Shown here piece after piece: positions 7,078 to 16,699 of a DNA stretch of 64,000 nucleotides. The DNA lies in assembly GCF_000741135.1 (NCBI RefSeq), contig NZ_JGYU01000001.1:1-64000 (forward strand), written 5' to 3'. This DNA is from Bifidobacterium choerinum (GTDB lineage Bacteria > Actinomycetota > Actinomycetes > Actinomycetales > Bifidobacteriaceae). The notes under the pieces are model-generated. The model ran no database searches. It saw nothing but the letters and a program-made list of their open reading frames with translations, and was not told the DNA's origin. How positions within the stretch are numbered: position 1 is the first letter of the stretch; every line of letters starts with the position of its first letter. Both the position numbers and the translations under genes were made by a program.

Positions 7078-8607
7078 TCAGCGGGCGGCGCGCCGCGAAC
7101 GCAGACGGAAGGCGGCGAACAGCAGGCACCACGAGGTCGTGACGATGAGCAGCATGATCGCGAAGGTCCAGCTTCCTCCGACCGTGGTCGCATGCGCGAA
7201 GCGCGCCGCGCCCTGCGCGCCGGCGCCCGCCTGCGCGATCGCGAACACCGTCGAGAACAGCGTCGTGCCGGCGGCGCCGCCGAACTGCAGCGACGTGTTG
7301 AACACGGCGTTGCCGTCGGGCGAGAATTCGGGCGCGACGTCGCGCAGCGCCGAGGTCAGGATGTTCGAATAGCCGAGCGCGTAGCCGACGCCGAAGACGA
7401 AGTACAGCCCGGCGAGCAGCGCGGGCGTCATATGCATCGAGCACACGAGCATGAGCGCGAGCGCCACGATGCACGCCGCGAACGCGCACAGGATCGGGCG
7501 GGGTGCACCGTAGCGGTCGTAGAACATGCCGCCGACGGGCGCGAAGAACGCGCCGATGAGCGCACCCGGCAGCACGAGCAGGCCGGCGACGAGCGCCGTC
7601 GTGCCGAGTGCGAGCTGCGCGAGGTTCGTGATGACGTAGCCGAAGCCGATGCCGACCATCGGCATGAGCAGATAGGCGGCCAGATGGAACAGGACGACGC
7701 GGTCGCGCATCCATCCCAGACGGATCAGCGGCGAGTACGAACGCCGCGACGACCATACGAAGAACACGAGGGCCGCGACGCCGACGACGAACGCGACCGC
7801 CGCGACGACGGCCGTGGACATGGCCGGCGAGCCGGACACGGCGTCGCTGATGGCGACGCCGCCCTGGTTGATCGCGAGGATCAGCGAGGCCAGGCCGACG
7901 ACGACGGCCAGGAACTGCAGCGGGTTGAGCCTCGCCTCCTCGAGCGGACGGCCCTGGCGGATGCAGACCAGCCCGGTCGGCAGCGAGACGAGCAGCACGA
8001 CCGGAATGACGAAGACGAAGATGCTGCGCCACGGCAGCACGCTCGTCACGGCGCCGCCGACCGTGGGCCCGATTGCCGGCGCGACGGTGATGACGAGGGA
8101 GCCGACGCCCATGAGCCTGCCGACCTTCGAACGCGGCGACTGCTGCAGGATGATGTTCATCATCAGCGGCGTCGCGACGCCCGACCCGACGCCCTGGATG
8201 ACGCGCGCCAGCAGGATGACGGCGAAGTTCGACGTGAAGACCATGATCGCCGAGCCGACGACGGCGAGCGCGACGGCGGCCACGAATGTCGATTTCATCG
8301 TGAAGCGGCGGTTGAGGTACGACGACAGCGGCATCGTGACGCCGACCGACAGCAGGTAGATCGTCGTGATCCACTGCACGGTCGCCATGTCGACGCCGAA
8401 TTCCTCCATCAGCTGCGGGAACAGCACCGTCATGACCGTCTCGGTGAGGATGCCGATGAACGCGAGCGATCCGACCGCGACGATCGAGCCGATGAGCCGG
8501 CGCGGGATCCGTTCGTCCCCCGCTTTGGCCGCGCCTGCGGCGGTGCGCCCCATTCCATGTTCGCCGGCGGCGCCGGACCTGCTCTGCTTCACGCTCAAAA
8601 CGGGCAT
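7078..8607 (-). CDS. MFS multidrug exporter (DHA2, 14-TMS type)
   Basis: About 509 residues of a proton-driven drug efflux permease in the cytoplasmic membrane. It has about 14 hydrophobic helices. The MFS motif region after TM2 reads PLSSYLNRRFTMKS, and the motif-C-like antiporter signature APAIGPTVGGAV is in TM5, both typical of the EmrB/QacA (DHA2) group. The frame is open to a TTG at 8661 that overlaps the rarA stop codon. A GGAAGGAG site immediately before ATG8607 makes a start at or just after 8607 more likely. It is downstream of rarA in the same direction and may be cotranscribed. Substrate not predictable. Confidence 0.88.
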   Translation of the reverse strand: MPVLSVKQSRSGAAGEHGMGRTAAGAAKAGDERIPRRLIGSIVAVGSLAFIGILTETVMTVLFPQLMEEFGVDMATVQWITTIYLLSVGVTMPLSSYLNRRFTMKSTFVAAVALAVVGSAIMVFTSNFAVILLARVIQGVGSGVATPLMMNIILQQSPRSKVGRLMGVGSLVITVAPAIGPTVGGAVTSVLPWRSIFVFVIPVVLLVSLPTGLVCIRQGRPLEEARLNPLQFLAVVVGLASLILAINQGGVAISDAVSGSPAMSTAVVAAVAFVVGVAALVFFVWSSRRSYSPLIRLGWMRDRVVLFHLAAYLLMPMVGIGFGYVITNLAQLALGTTALVAGLLVLPGALIGAFFAPVGGMFYDRYGAPRPILCAFAACIVALALMLVCSMHMTPALLAGLYFVFGVGYALGYSNILTSALRDVAPEFSPDGNAVFNTSLQFGGAAGTTLFSTVFAIAQAGAGAQGAARFAHATTVGGSWTFAIMLLIVTTSWCLLFAAFRLRSRRAAR

Positions 8608-8657
8608 GCTCCTTCCCATGCCGGCGCGCCGCAGCATGGGGCGGCCGGTATCACCTG

Positions 8658-10097
8658 TCAATGATCGGACGTGCCATCATGCGCCTGCGGCGCGTCCGGT
8701 GCAGGCGCCCGGTGCAGGATCGACCGGATGGCGTCGAGACGGGGCCCGAGCTCATGCTCGTAGCCCCTGTCATTGGGATGATAGTACTCGCGCCCCACCA
8801 GTTCGTCCGGCATGTACTGCTGCGCGGCGACGGCGCCCGGGGCGTCGTGCGCGTACTGGTAGCCGCGGTGGTTGCCCCAGCTCTCCATCAGCTTCGTCGG
8901 CGCGTTGCGCAGATGCAGCGGCACCTGCCCGATATGGCCGGCGTCGATGTCGGCGAGCGCGGCGTCGATCGCCAGATAGCTCGCGTTGGACTTCGGAGCC
9001 GTCGCCACGGCGAGCGCCGCCTCCGACAGGATGATCCGCGCCTCGGGCATGCCGATCATCGCCACCGCCTGCGCGGCGGCGACGGTGACCTGCAGGATCT
9101 GCGGCGCGGCCATGCCCACCTCCTCGGCGGCGGCGATCATGATGCGCCGGGCGATGAACCGCGGGTCCTCCCCCGCGCGGATCATCCTGGCCAGATAGTG
9201 CAATGTGGCGTCTGGATCCGATCCGCGCATCGATTTGATGAACGCGGAGACGACGTCGTAGTGGTCGTCGCCGTCCTTGTCGTAGCGCACGGTGGTGGCG
9301 TCCATGACCTGCGCGACGACCTGCGGCGTGATGACCGGCTTGGACAAGTTCGCGCTGCCGCCAGCGCCTTCGCCAGCGCCGTTGCCTTCGGCGCGCGGCG
9401 ACTCGTCGAGCGCGCCGGCGGCGGCCTCGAGTATCGTCAGCGATTTCCTCGCGTCGCCGCCGGCCATGCGGATGATGTCGTCGAGCGCCGCCTTCTCGAG
9501 CACGACCTTGCCGTCGAGGCCTCGCGGGTCGTCGACGGCGCGCGTGACGACGCGCTTCAGCTCGTCGGGTTCGAGCGATTCGAGCTTGACGACGACCGAC
9601 CGGCTCAGCAGCGGCTTGATCACCGAGAAGCTCGGGTTCTCGGTCGTGGCCGCGACGAACGTGACGTCGCGGTTCTCGACGCTCGGCAGCAGCGCGTCCT
9701 GCTGGGACTTGGAGAAGCGGTGCACCTCGTCGATGAACAGCACCGTCTCCCTGCCTTGAGCCACGAGCCGTTCGTGGGCACGCGCGAGCACGGCGCGCAC
9801 GTCCTTGACGCCGGACGTGACGGCGGACAGCTCCTCGAAGACGCGTCCCGACTGCTGCGCGACGATGTACGCGAGCGTCGTCTTGCCCACGCCGGGCGGC
9901 CCGTACAGGATGATCGAGCTCGGCGCCGTCAGCGAACCGCGCGACTCGGGGTCGGCGAGCCTGCGCAGCGGCGAGCCCGGCGCGAGCGCGCGCCGCTGCC
10001 CGACGACGTCGTCGAGCGTCGTCGGGCGCATCCGCACGGCGAGCGGCCGCACGAGGTCATCATCGGCGTCAGTCGCCGAAAACAGGTCTTCCGTCAT
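8658..10097 (-). CDS. rarA: RarA/MgsA-type AAA+ ATPase (replication-associated recombination protein)
   Basis: A 479-residue clamp-loader-like AAA+ ATPase that acts at stalled replication forks. Visible features are the N-terminal LAVRMRPTTLDDVVGQ box, Walker A GPPGVGKTT (about residues 67-75), Walker B VLFIDEVHRF, sensor 1 AATTENPSF, and the C-terminal oligomerisation domain (AQYMPDELVGREYYHPNDRG). The start is ATG10097, followed by TEDLF, a short ligand-like motif seen near the N-terminus of proteins that bind the replication clamp or SSB. A TAGACT box lies 7 nt upstream. It is divergent from the helicase gene at 10186, which has the same promoter arrangement. Confidence 0.93.
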   Translation of the reverse strand: MTEDLFSATDADDDLVRPLAVRMRPTTLDDVVGQRRALAPGSPLRRLADPESRGSLTAPSSIILYGPPGVGKTTLAYIVAQQSGRVFEELSAVTSGVKDVRAVLARAHERLVAQGRETVLFIDEVHRFSKSQQDALLPSVENRDVTFVAATTENPSFSVIKPLLSRSVVVKLESLEPDELKRVVTRAVDDPRGLDGKVVLEKAALDDIIRMAGGDARKSLTILEAAAGALDESPRAEGNGAGEGAGGSANLSKPVITPQVVAQVMDATTVRYDKDGDDHYDVVSAFIKSMRGSDPDATLHYLARMIRAGEDPRFIARRIMIAAAEEVGMAAPQILQVTVAAAQAVAMIGMPEARIILSEAALAVATAPKSNASYLAIDAALADIDAGHIGQVPLHLRNAPTKLMESWGNHRGYQYAHDAPGAVAAQQYMPDELVGREYYHPNDRGYEHELGPRLDAIRSILHRAPAPDAPQAHDGTSDH

Positions 10098-10104
10098 GGT
10101 CTCC

Positions 10105-10178
10105 AGTCTAACGCCCCTTCGTTCGAACATTTGTTCGACATGCCGTCCCGGCCGCCGCGCCGCGCCTCGCATTAGACT
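10105..10178. promoter_or_regulatory. Back-to-back leaderless promoters for rarA and the helicase
   Basis: Both divergent genes have an identical TAGACT -10 box exactly 7 nt before their ATG: 10105-10110 on minus for rarA and 10173-10178 on plus for the helicase. In both, the sequence TTAGACTGGA leads into ATGAC. About 62 bp separate the two boxes. Confidence 0.6.
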
Positions 10179-10185
10179 GGACGGT

Positions 10186-12753
10186 ATGACGGACGCAACG
10201 AAATACGGTTCCCTCGGCGAGCTCGCGCCGAGCTGGGGCTCCCATATGGAGCCACTGAGCGACGACGAGATCTACGAGCGCTTCTTCACGTGGGTCAATG
10301 ACATCAAAGGCATCGAGCCGTGGCCGCATCAGGAGGAGGCGGTCATGGACCTGCTCGCCGGCGACCATGTGATCCTCAACACGCCGACCGGCTCGGGAAA
10401 GTCGCTCGTGGCGCTCGGCATGCACTTCGCCGCGCTGTGCACCGGCCGGCGCTCCTACTACACGGCGCCGATCAAGGCGCTCGTCTCCGAGAAGTTCTTC
10501 GACCTCGTCGACGTGTTCGGCCGCGACAACGTCGGCATGATCACCGGCGACTCCCATATCAACGCCGAGGCGCCGATCGTCTGCTGCACGGCGGAGATCC
10601 TCGCGAACCAGGCGCTGCGCGAGGGCGCGCACGCGGACATCGGCTGCGTCGCGATGGACGAGTTCCATTTCTACGGCGACCCCGAACGCGGCTGGGCGTG
10701 GCAGGTGCCGCTGCTCACATTGCCGCAGACGCAGTTCCTGCTGATGAGCGCCACGCTCGGCAACGTCGACGCGATCGCCGACAAGCTCGAGGCGATGACC
10801 GACGCCGACGTCGACATCATCGCGAACGCGCCGCGCCCGGTGCCGCTGTCCTACGAGTACACGCTCAACCCGCTCGAGAAGACCATCGAGCTGGCCATCG
10901 GGAAGAACGAGACGCCGATCTACGTCGTGCACTTCTCGCAGGACGCCGCCCTCGACACCGCGCAGTCGCTCGCGAGCGCCGGCGTCTCCAGCAAGGAGCA
11001 GCGCAAGGCGATCGCCGAGGCCATCGCCGGCACGAAGTTCACGACGGCCTTCGGCAAGATCCTCAAGCGTCTGCTGGGCAACGGCGTCGGCATCCACCAC
11101 GCCGGCATGCTTCCGCGCTACCGCCGTCTCGTCGAACAGCTCGCGCAGAGGGGCCTGCTGCCGGTGATCTGCGGCACCGACACGCTCGGCGTCGGCATCA
11201 ACGTGCCGATCCACTCCGTCGTGCTCACGCAGCTCACGAAGTTCGACGGCACGCATATGCGCCGGCTGCGCGCCCGCGAGTTCCATCAGATCGCCGGCCG
11301 TGCGGGCCGCAGCGGCTTCGACACTGAGGGGCTCGTCATCGCCGAGGCACCCGAATACGAGATCGAGAACGCGAAGGCCGTCGCGAAGGCCGGCGACGAC
11401 CCGAAGAAGCTGCGCAAGATCAAGCGCAAGAAGGCGCCGGAGGGTTTCGTGACCTGGAACGAGCAGACCTTCGACAAGCTGATCGACGCCGCTCCGGAGA
11501 CCCTCGTCCCCCAGATGAGGATCACGCATGCGATGGTGCTCAACGAGGTCGAGCAGGGCGGCGACGCGCGCCGGCGCATCGAGAGGCTCATCGACGACTC
11601 GCAGCAGACGCCCGAGCAGAAGGATCGGCTGCATACGCGCGCCGACGAGATCTTCACGACGCTGTTCGACACCGACGTCATCGAGACCGAGGACCGTCCC
11701 GACGGCGGCAAGGACTACTACCTGACGGTGGACGTGCCGCGCGACTTCGCGCTCGACCAGCCGCTGAGCCCATTCCTGCTCGCCGCGCTCGAGCTGCTCG
11801 ACCCGGACAGCGAGACCTATGCGCTCGACGTGATCTCGATGGTCGAGGCGACGCTCGAGGACCCCAAGCAGGTGCTGCGCGCACAGGAGCGCCAGGCGCG
11901 CGACGCCGCGATGGCGGACATGAAGGCGGACGGCGTCGACTACGACGAGCGCATGGAACGCATCCAGGAGATCACCTATCCGAAGCCGCTCGCCGACCTG
12001 CTCGACGCCGCCTTCGCCAGATACCGCCATGACGTGCCGTGGGCGAACGACTACTGGCTGAGCCCGAAGTCGGTCGTGCGCGACATGGTCGAGACGGCCT
12101 CCGATTTCACCGGCTACATCGCCCGGTACAACATCGCGCGCTCCGAAGGCACGCTGCTGCGCTACCTGTCCGACGCGTACCGCGTGCTCGCGCGCACGGT
12201 GCCGCCGGAGAAGCGCGACGAACGGCTCGACGACATCATCGCATGGCTGCGCGTCGTCGTCCGCTCGATCGATTCGAGCCTCGTGGACGAATGGGAGAAC
12301 GCGGGCCGTCTCGACGCCGGCGACGCGGCGACACTCGCCGCACCGGCCACGGCGGACGCCGTCGTCGAGGACCGCAGAGGCCTGACCGTGCTCGTGCGCA
12401 ACGCGCTGTTCCGCCGCGTCCAGCTCATCGACCTCGACGACCCGGAGGCGCTCGGCGCGCTCGACAAGGACTGGCATTACGGCGTGCACGAATGGGAGGA
12501 CGTGCTCGACGCGTTCTACGACGAACACGAGTACGTCGGCACCGACATGAAGGCGCGCAGCGGCGAGTTCTTCATCATCGACGACCGCGACGAGAAACGC
12601 GACCACACATGGACGGTGCGGCAGATCCTCGACGACTCCGACGGCGACCACGACTGGGCGATCACCGGCGTCGTCGATCTGGACGCCACGCAGGAGCAGG
12701 GCGAGGTCGTCTTCCGCGACTACAGCGTCCGGAACGTGACCGAATCCGACTGA
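10186..12753 (+). CDS. DEAD/DEAH-box (Ski2-like) helicase with C-terminal DUF3516-type region
   Basis: An 855-residue ATP-dependent nucleic acid helicase. The Q-motif-like EPWPHQEEAV precedes Walker A TPTGSGKS (residues 66-73). Motif II is DEFH (158-161), motif III is LMSATLG, and motifs V and VI are GTDTLGVGIN and QIAGRAGRSG. The C-terminal half (PEGFVTWNEQTFDKLI onward, with QPLSPFLLAALELLD) is the region usually annotated as DUF3516 in actinobacterial homologues. Such proteins are thought to act in RNA or DNA metabolism, but the substrate is not established. The start is fixed by TAGACT 7 nt upstream. It is convergent with ppk2. Confidence 0.9.
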   Translation: MTDATKYGSLGELAPSWGSHMEPLSDDEIYERFFTWVNDIKGIEPWPHQEEAVMDLLAGDHVILNTPTGSGKSLVALGMHFAALCTGRRSYYTAPIKALVSEKFFDLVDVFGRDNVGMITGDSHINAEAPIVCCTAEILANQALREGAHADIGCVAMDEFHFYGDPERGWAWQVPLLTLPQTQFLLMSATLGNVDAIADKLEAMTDADVDIIANAPRPVPLSYEYTLNPLEKTIELAIGKNETPIYVVHFSQDAALDTAQSLASAGVSSKEQRKAIAEAIAGTKFTTAFGKILKRLLGNGVGIHHAGMLPRYRRLVEQLAQRGLLPVICGTDTLGVGINVPIHSVVLTQLTKFDGTHMRRLRAREFHQIAGRAGRSGFDTEGLVIAEAPEYEIENAKAVAKAGDDPKKLRKIKRKKAPEGFVTWNEQTFDKLIDAAPETLVPQMRITHAMVLNEVEQGGDARRRIERLIDDSQQTPEQKDRLHTRADEIFTTLFDTDVIETEDRPDGGKDYYLTVDVPRDFALDQPLSPFLLAALELLDPDSETYALDVISMVEATLEDPKQVLRAQERQARDAAMADMKADGVDYDERMERIQEITYPKPLADLLDAAFARYRHDVPWANDYWLSPKSVVRDMVETASDFTGYIARYNIARSEGTLLRYLSDAYRVLARTVPPEKRDERLDDIIAWLRVVVRSIDSSLVDEWENAGRLDAGDAATLAAPATADAVVEDRRGLTVLVRNALFRRVQLIDLDDPEALGALDKDWHYGVHEWEDVLDAFYDEHEYVGTDMKARSGEFFIIDDRDEKRDHTWTVRQILDDSDGDHDWAITGVVDLDATQEQGEVVFRDYSVRNVTESD

Positions 12754-12804
12754 GCACACGCACGGTCGATGCGTCCGGTGCGCGGCGATCGCCGGCGCCC
12801 CCGG

Positions 12805-13785
12805 TCACGAGTCCGCGTTGAGCCTGCGGATGGCCGCGTCCCGGTCGACGTCGAGCGGCGGCCATGTCATGTTGAAGTTCTTCATCGTCGTGCGCAGCAA
12901 TTCGGAGACGACGATGCGCGAATACCAGCGCTTGTCGGCGGGCACGAGATACCACGGCGCGTACGAGGTGCTCGTGCGTTCGAACACGTCCTGCCAGGCG
13001 ATCATGTATTCGTCCCAGCGGTCGCGCGCGTCGAGGTCGCTCGGATCGAACTTCCAGTATTTGCGCGGGTCGTCGAGACGGTCGAGGAAGTGCTTGCGCT
13101 GCGCCTCCTTGCTGGAGACGAGGAAGATCTTGATGATCGCGCAGCCGCCGGCGACGAGGTCGCGTTCGAAGGCGTTGATCTCGTCGTAGCGTTCCTGCCA
13201 CACCTCCTGCGGCACGGTCCCGTAGATGTGCGGCATGACGATGTCCTCGTACTGCGAACGGTCGAAGATCGAGATCCAGCCGTTCGCCGGCAGCTCCTTG
13301 CGGATGCGCCACAGATAGTCGTGGCGCCGCTCCTCCGGCGTGGGCGCGCCGAAGCCGTGGTAGTGGATGCCCATCGGGTCGACCTGGCTGAACACATGCC
13401 GGACGATGCCGCCCTTGCCGGAGGCGTCCATGCCCTGCAGCACGATGAGCAGCCGATGATGGTCGCCGCGTATGCCGTTGGCGTACATGAGCCGTTGGTA
13501 GCGCGCGATCTCGGTCGCGCTCAGCGCGATGAAGCGCTCGCCGTCGTCCTGGTCGCCGTCGAATCCGGGCGTCGAACCGGCGTCGATGCCGGTGAGCTCC
13601 GTGTTCGCCGAGAACCGAAGCCGCTGCGCCGGCGGCAGCGTCCACACCGAGCTGAGCATGTCGCTGGACTTGGCCGCGCGCGCAAGACGCTCGGTGATCG
13701 TGTCCGCGTCCTCGACGTCCTGGGCCTGTGAGGCGATCTGCTTCATCGTCTTCTTGATGTTCTTCGACTGCTTGTCTTTCGCCAT
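12805..13785 (-). CDS. ppk2: PPK2-family polyphosphate kinase / polyphosphate:nucleotide phosphotransferase
   Basis: A 326-residue soluble kinase moving phosphate between polyphosphate and nucleotides. The PPK2 core runs from about residue 90. Walker A is LQGMDASGKGG (116-126). The HVFSQVDPMG, YHGFGAPTPEE and FDRSQYEDI motifs (lid/Walker B region) and the KFDPSDLDARDRWDEYMIAW segment follow. Size and motifs fit the class that phosphorylates NMPs or NDPs; the sub-class cannot be set from sequence alone. The N-terminal 60 residues are basic and coiled-coil-like. A TAGACT box 7 nt before the ATG indicates a leaderless mRNA. It links nucleotide energy charge to polyphosphate stores. Confidence 0.9.
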   Translation of the reverse strand: MAKDKQSKNIKKTMKQIASQAQDVEDADTITERLARAAKSSDMLSSVWTLPPAQRLRFSANTELTGIDAGSTPGFDGDQDDGERFIALSATEIARYQRLMYANGIRGDHHRLLIVLQGMDASGKGGIVRHVFSQVDPMGIHYHGFGAPTPEERRHDYLWRIRKELPANGWISIFDRSQYEDIVMPHIYGTVPQEVWQERYDEINAFERDLVAGGCAIIKIFLVSSKEAQRKHFLDRLDDPRKYWKFDPSDLDARDRWDEYMIAWQDVFERTSTSYAPWYLVPADKRWYSRIVVSELLRTTMKNFNMTWPPLDVDRDAAIRRLNADS

Positions 13786-13792
13786 ACCCCCA

Positions 13793-13798
13793 AGTCTA
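13793..13798 (-). promoter_or_regulatory. -10 box of leaderless promoter for ppk2
   Basis: TAGACT (minus strand) ends 7 nt before ATG13785; no ribosome binding site is present. Confidence 0.55.
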
Positions 13799-13868
13799 AT
13801 GCCTGCATCCTCCGCCCTCGCCTTCTCTTGCTCCTGCCGGCAGCACGACGACCACCCATAACGACGAA

Positions 13869-13921
13869 GGCGGCCACGGGGCGGATTCGGGGATCCGTCC
13901 CCGATCCGACCCGTGGCCGCC
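13869..13921 (-). terminator. Hairpin after the ABC transporter operon
   Basis: GGCGGCCACGGG pairs with CCCGTGGCCGCC and encloses an inner stem GGATTCGGGGA/TCCCCGATCC. It lies just beyond the stop codon of the last transporter gene (13960). Confidence 0.7.
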
Positions 13922-13959
13922 TAGCGGATGTGCACCGACCTTACGGGCGTGCGCCGCGC

Positions 13960-15075
13960 CTACGAGCGTCCGTCGTCCGATTTCGGCCGGCCGCCGCGAC
14001 CCGGATGGGGGCGGTGGTGGTGCTGATGGCCTTCCTTGGAGACCTGGCTCTGCGGCTGCGTCTCGTCGTAGCCCTGCGTGTAGCGCGTGCGGCGCCAATT
14101 GTGGATCGACGCGTTCGTGCCGCGGTGATGCACATGGTAGAGGCGCTGCGAGCCACCCAGCGGACGTTCCTCACGCGCGACGGCGATCTGGTTGACGTTC
14201 GACGGGTCGAGGATCGCGATCGGCGCGACCGGCTCGGCCTCGGTGGGCGCCATCGTGCGCTGCTGCATGCGCACCGGCAGCCATTCGGCGAGCCTCGACA
14301 GCAGCCAGCACAGGATGAAGTAGATGACGCCGGCCACGACGAGCGTCTGCAGGATGTTGAAGTACATCGACCCCAGTCGGCGCGACTCCTGCAGCAGGTC
14401 GGTGTACATGATGATCGAGCCGAGCGCCGTGTCCTTGAGCACGACGACGAGCTGCGTGACCGCCGCCGGCATCATCGCGTAGATCGCCTGCGGCACCTCG
14501 ACGCTCAGCAGCGACTGCGTGCGCGTCAGTCCGAGCGCGACGGCCGCCTCATGCTGCCCGTTGGGCAGGTTGCCGACGCCGGAGCGCACGAGCTCGGCGA
14601 CGACCGAGCCGTTGTACAGCACGAGCGAGATGACGACCGACCAGTACGCGGGGCTCGGCATGTCCATGAACGCGAACCAACGCCAGAAGAAGATCATCAT
14701 GATCAGCACCGGCACGGCGCGGCAGAACTCGATGACGACGCCGCACACGCCGCGCACGAGCGCGTTCGGGATGAGTCGTCCCACGCCGAACAGCAGGCCG
14801 AAGGCGACGGCGCCAATCACGGCGAGGAACGTCGCGCGCAGCGTCGCCCACAGGCCGGGAAGATAGAAGTCGGCCCATGCCTCGCCGTCGAGCGCCGGCT
14901 TCCACAGCTCCCAGCTGAGCTGGTTCTCGCCGTCCGGCGGATTGTGCAGCCGCAGGAGGATGAGGACGGCGATCGCGATGAACACGATCGCGGCGGCCCA
15001 GTTGATGATCCTGATCCTCTTCTGCATCCTCGGACCGGGCTGGTCGAACAGCAATGCGCTTTCATTTGCGGCCAT
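13960..15075 (-). CDS. gluD: Polar amino acid ABC transporter permease (GluD-like)
   Basis: A 371-residue inner-membrane subunit of a glutamate-type importer. After a first helix (INWAAAIVFIAIAVLILL), the permease core of about five helices begins around residue 70 with LPGLWATLRATFLAVIGAVAFG. The EAA loop that docks the ATPase reads EAAVALGLTRTQSLLSVEVPQA. Compared with usual permeases of this family (about 220-300 residues), it has an extra cytoplasmic tail of about 90 residues that is rich in H, R and Q (GHQHHHRPHPGRGG). It is last in the operon, 3 nt after the other permease gene. The glutamate assignment comes from the four-gene layout; a related polar amino acid is possible. Confidence 0.88.
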   Translation of the reverse strand: MAANESALLFDQPGPRMQKRIRIINWAAAIVFIAIAVLILLRLHNPPDGENQLSWELWKPALDGEAWADFYLPGLWATLRATFLAVIGAVAFGLLFGVGRLIPNALVRGVCGVVIEFCRAVPVLIMMIFFWRWFAFMDMPSPAYWSVVISLVLYNGSVVAELVRSGVGNLPNGQHEAAVALGLTRTQSLLSVEVPQAIYAMMPAAVTQLVVVLKDTALGSIIMYTDLLQESRRLGSMYFNILQTLVVAGVIYFILCWLLSRLAEWLPVRMQQRTMAPTEAEPVAPIAILDPSNVNQIAVAREERPLGGSQRLYHVHHRGTNASIHNWRRTRYTQGYDETQPQSQVSKEGHQHHHRPHPGRGGRPKSDDGRS

Positions 15076-15078
15076 GGC

Positions 15079-15756
15079 TCACCTCCGCACCGCGAGCTTG
15101 TTGGACAGGAACGTCGTCAGCAGACCGATCGGGATGATCAGGATGACGTAGCCGAACGCGAAGATCAGGAAGATCTGGATGATGACGTCCGGACGGAACT
15201 CGATCATCTCGCTCATCAGCGACGAGGTCTCGGTGGCGACCGAGGCCGCCGCAGCGACCGTCGAGTTCTTGAGCAGCGCGATGAGCGTGTTGCCGAGCGG
15301 CGCGACGGAGCCGCGCAACGCCTGCGGCATGATGATGAGCGTCGCCGACTGCATGAAGCTCAACCCCATCGCGCGCGCCGCCTCGGCCTGACCGAGCGGC
15401 ACCGTGTTGATGCCGCTGCGCAGCGATTCGCAGACGAAGGCCGCCGTGTACAGCGACAGGCCGACGACGGCGAGCCAGAAGAAGTTCGTCTGGAAGTTGT
15501 CGGAGAAGCTCAGCTTGAGCTGCGCGAATGCGCCGAGCACCATGAAGACCATGATGATCGTCAGCGGCATGTTCTTGAAGAACTCGACGTAGCCGCCGGC
15601 GACGTGCCGCATCGACGAGACCGGCGAGATGCGCATGAGCACGAGGATGATGCCGAGGATCGCCGAGAACAGCGCCGACCAGAACGTCAGTTCGAGGTTG
15701 ACGAGGAACGCGGCCGGCACGTTGTACTGCTGGAACAGCGAAATGAATCCTTCCAT
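15079..15756 (-). CDS. gluC: Polar amino acid ABC transporter permease (GluC-like)
   Basis: A 225-residue permease with five hydrophobic helices and the HisM/GlnP-type layout: AAFLVNLELTFWSALFSAILG at the N-terminus, YVEFFKNMPLTIIMVF after TM2, and the ATPase-docking EAA loop AEAARAMGLSFMQSATLIIMPQALR around residues 130-155. It pairs with the larger permease encoded 3 nt downstream to form the membrane channel. It directly follows the binding-protein gene (1 nt spacing), so the genes are tightly coupled on the minus strand. Confidence 0.9.
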   Translation of the reverse strand: MEGFISLFQQYNVPAAFLVNLELTFWSALFSAILGIILVLMRISPVSSMRHVAGGYVEFFKNMPLTIIMVFMVLGAFAQLKLSFSDNFQTNFFWLAVVGLSLYTAAFVCESLRSGINTVPLGQAEAARAMGLSFMQSATLIIMPQALRGSVAPLGNTLIALLKNSTVAAAASVATETSSLMSEMIEFRPDVIIQIFLIFAFGYVILIIPIGLLTTFLSNKLAVRR

Positions 15757-15757
15757 G

Positions 15758-16606
15758 TCACTCTCCCTCGTCCGGTTTCGGCGGGTTGTACTTCGGGTTC
15801 GGCCTGTAGCCGGTGCCTTCGGTCGCGTTCTCGATCGCGCGTTCCCATTCGCCGGTCTTCTCCATCTCCTCGATGGCGGCGTTGATCTTCGTCGCGAACT
15901 CCTTGGAGCCGGCGTCCTTCTTGATGCCGACGCCGTAGTACTCCTCGGTGAACGGCTTGCCGACGACCTTGAGCTTGCCGCGCGACGCCGACGCGAGGCC
16001 CGCGAGGATGATGTCGTCGGTCGTCACGGCGTCGACGATGCCGGAGAGCAGCGCCGTCGCGCATTCCGCATACCCCGGCTGCTCCATGAGCTGCACCTCC
16101 TTGGCGAACCGGTCCTTGACGACCTTCGCCGACGTCGAGCCGGTGACCGAGCACAGCCGCTTGCCGTTGAGGTCCTGCGGCCCCTTGATCGAGTCGTCGT
16201 TCGCGCGGACCATGAGGTCCTGTCCGGCCACGAAGTACGGGCCGGCGAAGTCGACGGCCTTCTTGCGTTCGTCGGTGATCGAATACGTCGCGAGGATCAT
16301 GTCGACGTCGCCGTTCTGCAGCATCGCCTCGCGCTGCTTGCTCGGCGCCTCCTTGAACACGATCTGCGAATCCGTGTAGCCGAGCTGGTTCGCGATGTAG
16401 CGGGCCACGTCCACGTCGAATCCCTCATAGGTGCCCGACTTCTTGAATCCGAGGCCCGGCTGGTCGAATTTGATGCCGACCTTGATGACATCGCCGTCGT
16501 CCGAGCCGCCCGAGCCGCACGCCGCCACCCCCGCGGCGCACGCGAGCGCGCACAGCGCGGCGAGCCCCTTGCGCAGCCATCTGCGCATCGTTGTTCGTTG
16601 GGTCAT
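15758..16606 (-). CDS. gluB: Glutamate-type ABC transporter substrate-binding lipoprotein (GluB-like)
   Basis: A 282-residue exported lipoprotein that captures the amino acid outside the membrane. The signal peptide RRWLRKGLAALCALACAAG ends in a lipobox GVAAC with lipidation at about Cys29, followed by a GSGGSDDGD linker. The SBP_bac_3 fold is shown by IKVGIKFDQPGLGFK, TYEGFDVDVARYIANQLGY, MILATYSITDERKKAVDFAGPY and LCSVTGSTSAKVV. The substrate signature fits glutamate/glutamine-like binding proteins but is not decisive. It lies between the ATPase gene (93-nt gap with a ribosome binding site) and the two permease genes. Confidence 0.92.
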   Translation of the reverse strand: MTQRTTMRRWLRKGLAALCALACAAGVAACGSGGSDDGDVIKVGIKFDQPGLGFKKSGTYEGFDVDVARYIANQLGYTDSQIVFKEAPSKQREAMLQNGDVDMILATYSITDERKKAVDFAGPYFVAGQDLMVRANDDSIKGPQDLNGKRLCSVTGSTSAKVVKDRFAKEVQLMEQPGYAECATALLSGIVDAVTTDDIILAGLASASRGKLKVVGKPFTEEYYGVGIKKDAGSKEFATKINAAIEEMEKTGEWERAIENATEGTGYRPNPKYNPPKPDEGE

Positions 16607-16699
16607 TGTTCCTTCCTTGCTTGCTTGCGTTCCTTGTCCCGACCCCGTTCTTCCCTCCGGGGGCGGCCTGCGTCGCCGTCTCGCGGCGGCGGACGGCCA

